Positions 44,812 through 53,272 of a stretch of DNA of 64,000 bases are shown piece after piece. Numbering within the stretch: the stretch's first letter is position 1; each line of letters opens with the position of its first letter. Source of the DNA: Bacillus sp. FJAT-18017 (GTDB lineage Bacteria > Bacillota > Bacilli > Bacillales > Cytobacillaceae). Both the position numbers and the translations under genes were made by a program. The notes below the pieces were generated by a model that was not told the DNA's origin, made no database searches, and worked only from the letters and a program-made list of their open reading frames with translations. The stretch lies in the NCBI RefSeq assembly GCF_001278805.1, contig NZ_CP012602.1:3817501-3881500 (forward strand), given 5' to 3'.

Positions 44812-47800
44812 GACCCTTTTCTACCTCCGGTATACCAGTTCGATTGGTATAGGCTCAGCACTCGCTCCAGTTTAAACCTAAGCGCGTCCTGGTCGCTTTC
44901 ATTTGCCAAAACATGAAGCCCCTTTTTGACTTCTTCAATTGCCAGTTCCAGTTCTTCTTTTGTTTTTGGCTGATACACTAAATAGCCTCTTAGCGTATTG
45001 GACAGGTTTTTCAGAAGTCCTTTGCCTTTGGTACTCGAGATGCTGGCGGATTTCAGGGAGCCAACTGCCTCAAGCAGAAGGGTTTCTTCACTCTGGGTGA
45101 ATTCGAGCTGAAATTCCTTGCTTTCAAAATTGAAGAATTCCCCTTGATCCCAAAGACCATTTTCGGTAACCAGTGAATAGTGCCCGCTCACCATTGGGTT
45201 GGCAATCAGATAATGAAGGGTTATTTCCTCATCTGGTTCCATTGTTTTTTTCCAATTATAATTGTTTTCTTGAGCCGTGAAGTCCATCGGATCTATCACG
45301 CGGATCCCTTCAGGGACGACTTCAGTTAACTGGACGTCAATCGGGCCGCCATTTGATTTCACCTTTATTTCAACCATTTGTACGTCTCCAGGATTGGAGG
45401 ATGGTTCCTTCGGTGTGATTTGTTTAATCATGGCGCCTTCAAGCTGTTCAGATGTCAATCCCTGTAGTTGGCGGCTGTCAAAGCCTACATGCACGGCCAC
45501 TCCGTTCCCGTATTCATTTGCTACGATTGCAGGGTGGCTGCCAAGGGTTGCCCACGTCTCACCAGTAGTCAGGTCGTATTTTTGCAAAGCTCCCCCAAAA
45601 GTGCCAGTAAAGCTTGAAAACTCCTTAGAGGAAAGACTGCTTTCCGTGATTGTCTGAGTTCCATTCAGTTTGGCGCCAAAAGGATTAAAGGTCTGGAAGT
45701 TTGCCAGATTGGCATTGGCCGTTGCAATCAAACGATGGCCATTATGGATTTTTGCAAGCAGTTCCTGATCGTCAAGCCCTGTCAGCGGCTGTTGTGTATC
45801 ACTCACAAGGTACACATTATATTTGTTTGACCTGAGTTCTTTCATGAAGTCCTGTGCAGTTGTCACCACAGTGGCATAATCCGATTCCTTCACCAATTTT
45901 TCAATCCAAGTGTTAGCTTCAAGCTTTTCGGTCCAGACAAGGATTCTGGATCCCTCTTTTACCAATTTGCTGACTTCAATTGAGACATCCACTGAGAACG
46001 AACCGCTATCGAGCGCAATAATTTCGCCATTCTGCAGGGTTGTTCTTAAAACAACAAGGTAGTTCCCGATTTTTAAGCCCTTTGTATTGTAGGAGTAGCT
46101 TTTTGTAACGGTTCCATTAATGGCCAGTTCGGTCTGGTCTTCAAACGTTTTGACCACTTGTCCGGTTTCCGGCTGGATGACCAGTACTTCTGTTTTGGCA
46201 TCCTTTACGGCGCTGTTTCCTGTATTCGTGACTGTATAGTTCAGGTCAACAGGTTTACCGCTAATGACCTTCTTGTCTCCCACTGTCAGTGTGCCTTCCA
46301 AGCCATAGCCGAGGTCAGCCGTTGATAGGATTGTCATTACTGTTTCATCAGATGATACTAGGACATCTCCGTCCCATACCTCCGTTTTCACCGTATACTT
46401 GCCTGGTAGTGCCTGGCCGCTCTTCCACGTAAGGGAGCGATCCGCACCCTCTTGTGCCGACAGGTAAGGCAGTATGATTTCGTCTTCGAATTGGGACTGG
46501 TTATCAGAATTTAAGACGGTTGTTTTGATTGCAAGATTTGCAAAGTCTTTATTGGTTGCACCGTTTTCAATATGATGCTGGATGACCACGTCCTGTCCCG
46601 ACTGATACTCAGCCTTGTCTGTAGTGGTCTCGGCCTCCACGCTTCCCTGGGCAACAATCGTAAAAGGCGCAGTTGCCTCGGAAACCTTTTGGCCATCGTT
46701 CTGAACAAGAGTTACCTTGACAGCATAGTCGCCTGTATATGTATTACCAGTATTCCAGACGAGGTCTTGGGCATGGATTCCTTTTGCAGCTAGCTGGTCA
46801 ATCGGATACGTTCCGACTTCTGACACCACACCGCCGCTATTGTCCACAATCTCAACAACTGCTTGTAAATCAGCAGCCTGATCAGAGTTGTTTTCAACTT
46901 CAATATGAATTTCAGCGTTTTCGTTTGCGGTAAAGTCGGAATCATTTAACTGAATCCGCGTTTGCAGCGAATCGTTTACCTTCACTTGCATGTTCGGCAA
47001 TGGAACCGCAATTTGCTCACCGCTTTTTGCCGTATAAGTCAGTTTTGTGTTAGTTGTGATGTCCTCTGTTTCTCCCGGCGAGAAGGAAGTTCCCTTCAAG
47101 GCAAGTGTGATTGACTGCGTCTGGTTCATGACAATGATGTCATAATTCCATTCAACTGTTTTTGTTCCATTCGCGTTATTAACAACCCTCGAAGGTGCAG
47201 GAGTGGACTTTGTCTGATCGACCGTTATGCCACTTGGCAGGGTTGTGGTAAGGACGACATTTTTGCCGGCAAGATTAAAGACCTCTCCGCCGATTCCATT
47301 CATCATTTCCTCAAGCTCCTCGGCAGTTGGGCTAAAGCGGTACGTTCCCTCAGTAGCGATTGCAATTTGCTCCATCAGATATTTATCCACACCGTTACCA
47401 AGGCCGATGGTATGGATGGTAATCCCTTCCCCGTTTGCTGCTTTTGCTTGAGTTAAAGCAGAACTTCTTGAAGATTGCCCATCCGATAATAAGACAATGA
47501 CTTTCTCCCGTTCACTATTGCTTTCTTTCTTGAATAAGCTTCTTGCTGAGTTAATGCCAGAATCAATTGATGTACCTCCTGAGGCATACGCTTTATCAGC
47601 TGCTTTTTTCAAAAGATTGATATCCGGTGTGAGGTTCTGAATGACAGTTGCCCAGTAATCGAAAAAGATGACTCCTCCACGATCACCCGGCTGGATTAGC
47701 TCCATCAGCTTCTTCGTCGCTTCCTTTGTCTGTGTGACAGATCCATCCATACTGCCGGATGTATCAATGACAAAAATCATATCCAGCGGTTTTCTTTCCG

Positions 47801-49475
47801 GTTCGGTAGGAGCACCAAGCCCTTTTAAGACAAACTCGGCATTCACTGTATCCGAACCCGGATTTACAATTTCCTTATTTAAGGCTTGCTCTGCGTCAAT
47901 TCTTGTTGGAGGTGGTGGAGGCAGCACTTCGAATTTCTTTTCCGTCTCGGTTACAGCCTTGCCATCCTTGTAAACATATCCCTTTATCGTATACGTCGTC
48001 TCTTGTCCAACTTCCGGTGTGAACTTGAGCATATTTGTATTGATGTTCGGTTCGGCTGGGGTAGTGGAAACTACTTTTTCTTGAGAAGCAACCAGTTCGC
48101 CAGATTTTGAATATACTTCAATTTTCTGTGTTGCCTCTCCCTTCACGTTGCTGGAATGGAAGAGTGAGAGTTGGACATTTACTTCCTTGGATTGTCCGAC
48201 AGTCGTCTTTTCTGGTGAGAGCAGGATTGTCGCACTATCAACTCTATTGCTTGGAACGATTTCGAAAGACTTCTGGCTGGTAGCCGCGACTTTCCCGGTT
48301 TGTTTATTTTTTATTTGAACAACTGCAGTATAATCGCCCGGTGTGCGGTTTTGGGTATTCCAGATTAAACCTCCCTCCGCTTGGACGGTTTCGTACTTCC
48401 CGGCTGGTGTTTTAATAAAGGCCTGTACCTGTAATTGCTCAGTAGAAGATTCATAGATTGGGTTTATTTCCAGCATTTCATATGCTTCAAACCGGTCGCT
48501 CTTAACCTTTTCTGATTGAGTTACCTTGTATAATTCAATTGCGGAAATAGCGGCACTCGTTGTCTCGAGGTGAGAATTGAGTGCTTTGAGTGCCCATAAC
48601 GTAATGTATGGATCATTCGCCCAGCTTCCGTTTTCCTCCTGTAGCTGAAGGATTGTATCATGAACAAAGCCTACCGGCTGGAGCCCATTCGTTTCCAAAA
48701 CGGCTTGATACGCCATGAGGGTTTTTAGTAATGTACCTTCTTCAAGTCCCCATGTTTGGTCTTCCTGCTGCAATGATAGGATAAAGTCACCGGCTTGAAT
48801 CAAAGAGGACAATACTTCACTAGATGTTGAACCAGTTTTAAGGATAAATTCATTTAATAAGAGGATAATCTGTGCTGTAACAAATATGCTGTCTTGCTGG
48901 CGGTCGTTGTAGCCCCAGCTCCCATTTTCCTTTTGCTGCTTAATCAGATACGCAATTCCTTTTTGAATGATGTCTTTGTTGGAAGGATCTTTTTCCAACA
49001 GTGCGCCTAGGACTAAGGCTGTGTCAAAAACATCGCTGTCATAACCTTCAGCAAGGCCCCATCCCCCATCCGTGCTTTGGGCACCAAAAAAAGTTTGAAC
49101 TTCCTTGCTGCCTTTTTGGGATAGGGTTCTCGCCATAAAATCAAAATTAGCGGTTTCCTGATTCTTTAACCAATCTGATGATTTTAGAAGTGAGCCATCA
49201 TTTGGGAGGCTCTCAGTCAGGTACTTTGTGATTTCCGAGGTATTTCTCATCTTTTCGGCAAAATGAGTTCCCCAGCTGCCATCCTCGTTTTGGCTTCCAG
49301 TGAGCCAGCTTTGCCCAGTCAAGATACTTTGCTCAATCTCTGCCTTTGTAGCAGTTGGAACGGACTTCTCCGCCGATCCATTTGCCGGCAATACAGAAAA
49401 AACCGTAAAGATCATGACAAGTGTCAAAATCAACAATTTTCTGCAGCCCAAATGGTTAGAGTGTAACCATTTCAT
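44808..49475 (-). CDS. Giant secreted protein: prenyltransferase-like repeats, vWA and CARDB-like domains
   Basis: A protein of 1555 residues from ATG 49475 behind AAAGGAGG; an upstream in-frame ATG at 49508 would place that site inside the gene. Signal peptide to about residue 37. Residues 45-330 hold five or six squalene-cyclase/prenyltransferase-like repeats, each with a DGSWG, NGSWG or GGWG turn. Ig-like/CARDB domains follow, then a von Willebrand A domain (about 560-760) with MIDAS DTSGS at Asp571, Ser573 and Ser575, then further CARDB-like repeats and a glutamine-amidotransferase-like strand region near 1200. No anchor motif. Four-nt overlap with the toxin gene indicates a shared complex or export partner. 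No function is established. Confidence 0.85.
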   Translation of the reverse strand: MKWLHSNHLGCRKLLILTLVMIFTVFSVLPANGSAEKSVPTATKAEIEQSILTGQSWLTGSQNEDGSWGTHFAEKMRNTSEITKYLTESLPNDGSLLKSSDWLKNQETANFDFMARTLSQKGSKEVQTFFGAQSTDGGWGLAEGYDSDVFDTALVLGALLEKDPSNKDIIQKGIAYLIKQQKENGSWGYNDRQQDSIFVTAQIILLLNEFILKTGSTSSEVLSSLIQAGDFILSLQQEDQTWGLEEGTLLKTLMAYQAVLETNGLQPVGFVHDTILQLQEENGSWANDPYITLWALKALNSHLETTSAAISAIELYKVTQSEKVKSDRFEAYEMLEINPIYESSTEQLQVQAFIKTPAGKYETVQAEGGLIWNTQNRTPGDYTAVVQIKNKQTGKVAATSQKSFEIVPSNRVDSATILLSPEKTTVGQSKEVNVQLSLFHSSNVKGEATQKIEVYSKSGELVASQEKVVSTTPAEPNINTNMLKFTPEVGQETTYTIKGYVYKDGKAVTETEKKFEVLPPPPPTRIDAEQALNKEIVNPGSDTVNAEFVLKGLGAPTEPERKPLDMIFVIDTSGSMDGSVTQTKEATKKLMELIQPGDRGGVIFFDYWATVIQNLTPDINLLKKAADKAYASGGTSIDSGINSARSLFKKESNSEREKVIVLLSDGQSSRSSALTQAKAANGEGITIHTIGLGNGVDKYLMEQIAIATEGTYRFSPTAEELEEMMNGIGGEVFNLAGKNVVLTTTLPSGITVDQTKSTPAPSRVVNNANGTKTVEWNYDIIVMNQTQSITLALKGTSFSPGETEDITTNTKLTYTAKSGEQIAVPLPNMQVKVNDSLQTRIQLNDSDFTANENAEIHIEVENNSDQAADLQAVVEIVDNSGGVVSEVGTYPIDQLAAKGIHAQDLVWNTGNTYTGDYAVKVTLVQNDGQKVSEATAPFTIVAQGSVEAETTTDKAEYQSGQDVVIQHHIENGATNKDFANLAIKTTVLNSDNQSQFEDEIILPYLSAQEGADRSLTWKSGQALPGKYTVKTEVWDGDVLVSSDETVMTILSTADLGYGLEGTLTVGDKKVISGKPVDLNYTVTNTGNSAVKDAKTEVLVIQPETGQVVKTFEDQTELAINGTVTKSYSYNTKGLKIGNYLVVLRTTLQNGEIIALDSGSFSVDVSIEVSKLVKEGSRILVWTEKLEANTWIEKLVKESDYATVVTTAQDFMKELRSNKYNVYLVSDTQQPLTGLDDQELLAKIHNGHRLIATANANLANFQTFNPFGAKLNGTQTITESSLSSKEFSSFTGTFGGALQKYDLTTGETWATLGSHPAIVANEYGNGVAVHVGFDSRQLQGLTSEQLEGAMIKQITPKEPSSNPGDVQMVEIKVKSNGGPIDVQLTEVVPEGIRVIDPMDFTAQENNYNWKKTMEPDEEITLHYLIANPMVSGHYSLVTENGLWDQGEFFNFESKEFQLEFTQSEETLLLEAVGSLKSASISSTKGKGLLKNLSNTLRGYLVYQPKTKEELELAIEEVKKGLHVLANESDQDALRFKLERVLSLYQSNWYTGGRKGS

Positions 49476-49580
49476 TCGCTTTCCTCCTTTAAAAAATATA
49501 AACAACATATTAATAGTATCAATTAGAACTGGTAATTATTGTCGAAACATGCCATTATTGGTAATTTTTATGTAAATAAA

Positions 49581-49619
49581 GAGACGGTTCTCATCTGCCA
49601 AAGATGGAGAACCGTCCCT
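49581..49619. repeat. GGGACGGTTC-type hairpin, copy 3
   Basis: AGACGGTTCTCATCT and AGATGGAGAACCGTCC pair around GCCAA, followed by CTTTT. It lies upstream of the surface-protein/toxin operon in minus orientation. Confidence 0.8.
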
Positions 49620-49620
49620 T

Positions 49621-49809
49621 TTAAGAAAAAAATTCATCATCGAAGTTTTCGTTTACTTCAAACTCCCTAGTTTTCCCCCTTGATATTTTTATTATGTAAT
49701 CTGCATGAATCCATTCAGTTCCTTTTGAGCCGTATTGGGAAAATATCATTGCTTCCTTCACTGAAAAGGGACGGTTCCATCCCGCTGATGTGAACCGTCC
49801 CTTCTTCAT
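49621..49809 (-). CDS. Questionable 62-residue frame between two hairpin repeats
   Basis: The start codon and first 16 codons lie within hairpin copy 4 and the frame ends at copy 3. The middle (FSVKEAMIFSQYGSKGTEW) and the DEFFS tail look protein-like, but there is no ribosome site. It may be a decayed small gene or chance between repeats. No family recognised. Confidence 0.25.
   Translation of the reverse strand: MKKGRFTSAGWNRPFSVKEAMIFSQYGSKGTEWIHADYIIKISRGKTREFEVNENFDDEFFS
49766..49804. repeat. GGGACGGTTC-type hairpin, copy 4
   Basis: AAGGGACGGTTC and GAACCGTCCCTT form a 12-bp stem with inner ATC/GAT pairing around CCGCT. Confidence 0.8.
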
Positions 49810-49831
49810 CTTTTACTTATAAAGTGAATCT

Positions 49832-49957
49832 CCATCAGTGGGGGTTTTCCTCATCCCCCACTGATGGTTAGATGAACCAATCGGACCTTTACGGGCAGTT
49901 GATCCCCCACCTATCTTCTTCAATTCCTCTGAATCTTGAGGGGGTCTTACTGCCCGT
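49832..49957. terminator. Two G/C-rich hairpins after the SDR gene
   Basis: CCATCAGTGGGGG/CCCCCACTGATGG (49832-49867) is a perfect 13-bp stem. ACGGGCAGT/ACTGCCCGT with inner GATCCCCC/GGGGGTC (49891-49957) abuts the SDR stop codon. Neither has a T-run on the minus strand, so termination is plausible but not certain. Confidence 0.5.
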
Positions 49958-50610
49958 TAAGAGTGGGATAAACTTTTAATTGCATCCTCAATTGGCGTTT
50001 CCCCTGAAACTAAATCAAAAGCCTTATTAAATGCATTTTCTTGGTCGATAACGGCCAGAATCGTCTTTGCTACATCCTCCCTCGGAATCGATCCTCGCTC
50101 CAGATTTTCCGCTACAGTTACCTTGCCTGTTCCCGGTTCATTCAGCAGGCCTCCCGGGCGAATGATCGTGTAGTTGAGCCCGCTTTGAACGAGCATCCGA
50201 TCAGCATAGTGCTTTGCGACGTAATAGGGCTTAATTTGCTCATTCCAATTTTCCCGGTTATGAGCCTGAAGCGCACTTACCATGATGAATCTCCCTACTC
50301 CTGCCCGTTCAGCAGCTTCCATCATTTTCACCGCTCCATCTAGATCAATCAGCAGCGTTTTATCAAGTCCGGTATGTCCGCCTGAACCGGCTGAAAACAC
50401 AACTGCATCACAGCCTTTCACGGTTTTTGCAAGTTCCTCAACTGTTCCCTCAAGATTACCTAATACCGCTTCTACACCGGACTGTTCAAACTCCCTTACT
50501 TGCTCTTCTTTTCGAACAAATGCCTTGACGGTGTGCTTGCTGCTATCATGTAACAGATTCACTAATTGCTTCCCGATTTGGCCGTTTGCTCCGACAACTA
50601 ATACCTTCAT
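49957..50610 (-). CDS. NAD(P)H-binding atypical SDR, YhfK-like
   Basis: A protein of 217 residues: VLVVGANGQIGKQLV Rossmann start, FVRKEEQ, GNLEG, VVFSAGSGGHTG, FIMVSALQAHNRE, YYVAKHYADRML and TIIRPGGL. This matches the B. subtilis YhfK/NAD(P)-binding atypical SDR group (NmrA-like subset). Start ATG 50610 with GGAGAGGAGT region upstream. Substrate unknown. Single gene. Confidence 0.85.
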   Translation of the reverse strand: MKVLVVGANGQIGKQLVNLLHDSSKHTVKAFVRKEEQVREFEQSGVEAVLGNLEGTVEELAKTVKGCDAVVFSAGSGGHTGLDKTLLIDLDGAVKMMEAAERAGVGRFIMVSALQAHNRENWNEQIKPYYVAKHYADRMLVQSGLNYTIIRPGGLLNEPGTGKVTVAENLERGSIPREDVAKTILAVIDQENAFNKAFDLVSGETPIEDAIKSLSHS

Positions 50611-50953
50611 GCTTCATACTCCTCTCCAATTAGTATCCATTTATTAATTTACCCTATTAGCTTTATAGATAACTGTTTTGGATAATCCGAAGAGTAAAAG
50701 GAGGAGTTTGCAGCACTTTTATAAACAACTTTTTGGAAAATTGGGCACCATTTCAGGGTCTTCGTTTTCTGGGATGTGCGGTTCCGCGATTGAAAGACGG
50801 ATCAAAAACCCACAGAACTTCAGTTATATGTTTTAGTCTCGAGTGATGTTCGTTCATGGAGCTTTCAAAATGTCTGGGCAATGTCTCCTGTGGTGCTTAA
50901 TTCGGTGAGAGTTAAAACATTCTGCGGAGAATAGGTAAGCCTTGTTATCATTT
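50611..50953. other. Intergenic region without a recognised gene
   Basis: No supported frame. Ordinary A/T-rich sequence until the 21-bp array at 50954. Confidence 0.5.
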
Positions 50954-51050
50954 ATGAATCACTTTTTTAATTTTATCAAACACTTTATTAATTTTATTAA
51001 ACACTTTTATAATGTTATGGGGCACCTTCTAAGTTTTATGTGTCACAGGG
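50954..51050. repeat. Tandem 21-bp array, CAC family
   Basis: CAC recurs exactly every 21 bp at 50960, 50981, 51002, 51023 and 51044, with T-rich filler (consensus CACTTTTTTAATTTTATNAAA). The later units (TATGGGGCACC) resemble the array at 59767, so both probably belong to one family. Confidence 0.8.
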
Positions 51051-51280
51051 AGGTTCCCAAGCGTTCGCTGGGAGAAGGCCCATGGAAAACGATACGCATA
51101 ATGACAATCAAAGTACACTTGTTCCTGCGGGTTATATTTTTATAAGCTTTGTGGTAGTCATCTTTGAAATTTTAATTTATAAAACCGTTAATAACTGACA
51201 ACAAAAAAATGTAACAAAAGACAATTGTTCCGGACCATATGTCGACCAACGAAATCCTTGAGACCATGAATAAGGAACAC
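51051..51280. other. Intergenic region, nothing identified
   Basis: Between the array and the permease terminator no coding frame is supported. The frame crossing the array has no ribosome site and is discounted. Confidence 0.5.
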
Positions 51281-51309
51281 AAAAAAGAGAGCCCTAATTC
51301 GGACTCTCT
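51281..51309 (-). terminator. Terminator of the hydantoinase-type operon
   Basis: On the minus strand AGAGAGTCC pairs with GGGCTCTCT around GAATTA, followed by TTTTTT. It is about 110 nt downstream of the permease stop. Confidence 0.8.
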
Positions 51310-51421
51310 AAGAAAATAAAGTTCAACCACTAATTAAACTTTTTCTTTATGAGTGGTTGTAAAAGTGCTATAAATGACGCCAAATACGAGAAACGCCCTT
51401 TGTGCCCGTTCTCTTGAAATG

Positions 51422-52792
51422 TCACCTTACAGTACCTGACACCGGAGAAACAAGAGCACCTTCCCCACGTTCACTACTCTCATCCACAACAACTTCAGTA
51501 AAGTGGTCGGGAGCGAATTTGGCTTTAATTTTCATAGCGGCATAGTAAACAATGACGGCGGCGATAAGGGATTGAACCGCTGGCAAGCCCATTGGATTAA
51601 CGTATTGAGTATAGTATCCTACTAAAGTACTGGCGACGAGTGCGATTGTTGCCATCCAGTTCCAGCCTTTGTTGTCTACCCACTGCTGCTTTCTGATAAG
51701 GAAGAAATCTGCCATCATGATGCCTCCAATGGCTGGATAGATAAGTGCAGTCATGTAAAGGAAGTCCATGAAATAATCCAGAATTCCTGCCAGCGCGATT
51801 ACAATTGAAACAATCGTACCAGCAAATGTGAGAAGGGCGCGGCCTTTGTTGGAGTTCACGTTCAACATATTAGCCAGGGCGAGCCCCATGCTATAGTTAT
51901 TCACCAATTGGCTTGTCCATGTTGCGAGCCATAAAATAATGAAGCCCCATATTGGGAAACCAAGATTCATCATGACATTTACGATATCCGCATCGCCGAC
52001 TCCAATCGACATGATTGCCCCAACATAGAACAGGGGGAAACCGACTCCTACTATGCCAATCGGGATCAGGATATTATCTCTTACCTTTGGCTTTGCGTAT
52101 CGGGTATAATCAGCAGAAATTACCCACTGAGAAACATTAATACCAATAACCAGGCTGATAGCAGCAAGGAATGTCATTTGCGGCTCGGGATTCCAGGATG
52201 AAATTTTTTCCCAGCCGGTATTCCGCAGAGCATAATAAATTCCACCCGCTACCAATAATAAGCCTGCTGGCACAGCCAGGTAATCCGTCCATTTCATTGA
52301 AGAATAACCAATGATGGAGGGAAGTGCGAACAGAAGGCCCGCAATTATGGTGACAAGGGCCCATAGTCCCCATTGCGTTTCATAATCAATTCCGAACATA
52401 GCTGAAATTGCATTACCTGCAACAGCTGTTTGCAGTGCCCACCAGCCCATTGAAACAATGAAAATGGTCATACCAACGATTAACCTTGCCTGGGTTGAGC
52501 CGAAGCTTGTCCTGGCAATAACTGACGAAGATCGGCCGGTTTTAGCCCCAATATAGCCAGATAACGCGTTGCCAATCCATTGAAAAACAAACAAGGCAAT
52601 GGCCAAAATCCAAAAAAGTTCTCCCAATCCGAAGCTCGCGATTAATGCAGCTCCAACCATAAGAACTGGGATGGTAAACTCTAGCCCTCCAAAAATAACT
52701 GCGGGAGAAATCCAGTGCTGTCTTTCACTTAAAGGAACCGGCGATAACGCCTCGTCCTTGCCCCCACTATTCTTTATTGATACGTCTTCCAT
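51422..52792 (-). CDS. NCS1-family permease (cytosine/purine/hydantoin type)
   Basis: A protein of 456 residues with about twelve membrane helices. NCS1 features include the N-terminal PVPLSERQHW, a GLGELFWILAIALF helix, SGYIGAKTGRSSSVIARTSFG (helix 1-2 region) and SQWVISADYTRYAKP. It is closest to CodB/PucI-type transporters for cytosine, purines, allantoin or hydantoins. It is the last gene of the hyu operon, so a hydantoin-like or cyclic amide substrate is likely. Hairpin copy 5 lies between it and the cupin gene. Start ATG 52792 with AGGAGC. Confidence 0.9.
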   Translation of the reverse strand: MEDVSIKNSGGKDEALSPVPLSERQHWISPAVIFGGLEFTIPVLMVGAALIASFGLGELFWILAIALFVFQWIGNALSGYIGAKTGRSSSVIARTSFGSTQARLIVGMTIFIVSMGWWALQTAVAGNAISAMFGIDYETQWGLWALVTIIAGLLFALPSIIGYSSMKWTDYLAVPAGLLLVAGGIYYALRNTGWEKISSWNPEPQMTFLAAISLVIGINVSQWVISADYTRYAKPKVRDNILIPIGIVGVGFPLFYVGAIMSIGVGDADIVNVMMNLGFPIWGFIILWLATWTSQLVNNYSMGLALANMLNVNSNKGRALLTFAGTIVSIVIALAGILDYFMDFLYMTALIYPAIGGIMMADFFLIRKQQWVDNKGWNWMATIALVASTLVGYYTQYVNPMGLPAVQSLIAAVIVYYAAMKIKAKFAPDHFTEVVVDESSERGEGALVSPVSGTVR

Positions 52793-52880
52793 CCACTTCA
52801 GCTCCTTCTATTGAAATATTCTGTATTTCTTAATAAAGATCCTATTGAAGTCTGATTTTCTTGGTTGTGCGCTTTTGGGT

Positions 52881-52928
52881 AGATGAGAACGGTCCCCTCT
52901 CCACTTTTGGCAGAGGAGAACGTCTCCA
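52881..52928. repeat. GGGACGGTTC-type hairpin, copy 5 (degenerate)
   Basis: GAGAACGGTCCCCTCT and AGAGGAGAACGTCTCC pair imperfectly. It sits between the cupin and permease genes and may attenuate permease expression. Confidence 0.6.
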
Positions 52929-52941
52929 GTTTATCTTCTTT

Positions 52942-53271
52942 CTAGCCGACTAGTACCCAGACGATTTCGCAGTCTTCGGTGCCGTCATTGTAGGCGATAT
53001 GCTCCTGTCCTGCGGGGATGAATGTGGCTTCCCCTGCAGACACCCGATAGGTTTTCCCGATTGTTTCAGTGACGATTGAGCCCTTTAGAATAATTGAATA
53101 CTCGTTTTCGGCATGATTGGATACCCCGGCCAAAGGGACCCTCTTTCCAGGAGAAATGGTCACTGTTCCCATCCTGAAATCCCCTGATATTCCCTTTTTT
53201 CCAAAGATGGTCTTTAGCGGGACAGCGGTACCAGGATCCGCATTTATATTTTTTAAAGTAAGGACATCCAC
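52942..53271 (-). CDS. Small cupin-domain protein
   Basis: A single cupin of 109 residues: GTVTISPGKRVPL, NHAENEYSIILKG, and GEATFIPAGQEHIAYNDG form the two cupin motifs, with His/Glu ligands in the second. Start is GTG 53271, one base after the hyuB stop, with GGGAGG within the hyuB end, so the genes are coupled. It probably binds a small ligand or metal and may be an auxiliary enzyme of the operon. Confidence 0.88.
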   Translation of the reverse strand: MDVLTLKNINADPGTAVPLKTIFGKKGISGDFRMGTVTISPGKRVPLAGVSNHAENEYSIILKGSIVTETIGKTYRVSAGEATFIPAGQEHIAYNDGTEDCEIVWVLVG

Positions 53272-53272
53272 T

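Noticed and set aside
50942..51145. 67-residue frame through the 21-bp array
   Set aside because: Same reason as the array at 59767; no start signal and low-complexity sequence.
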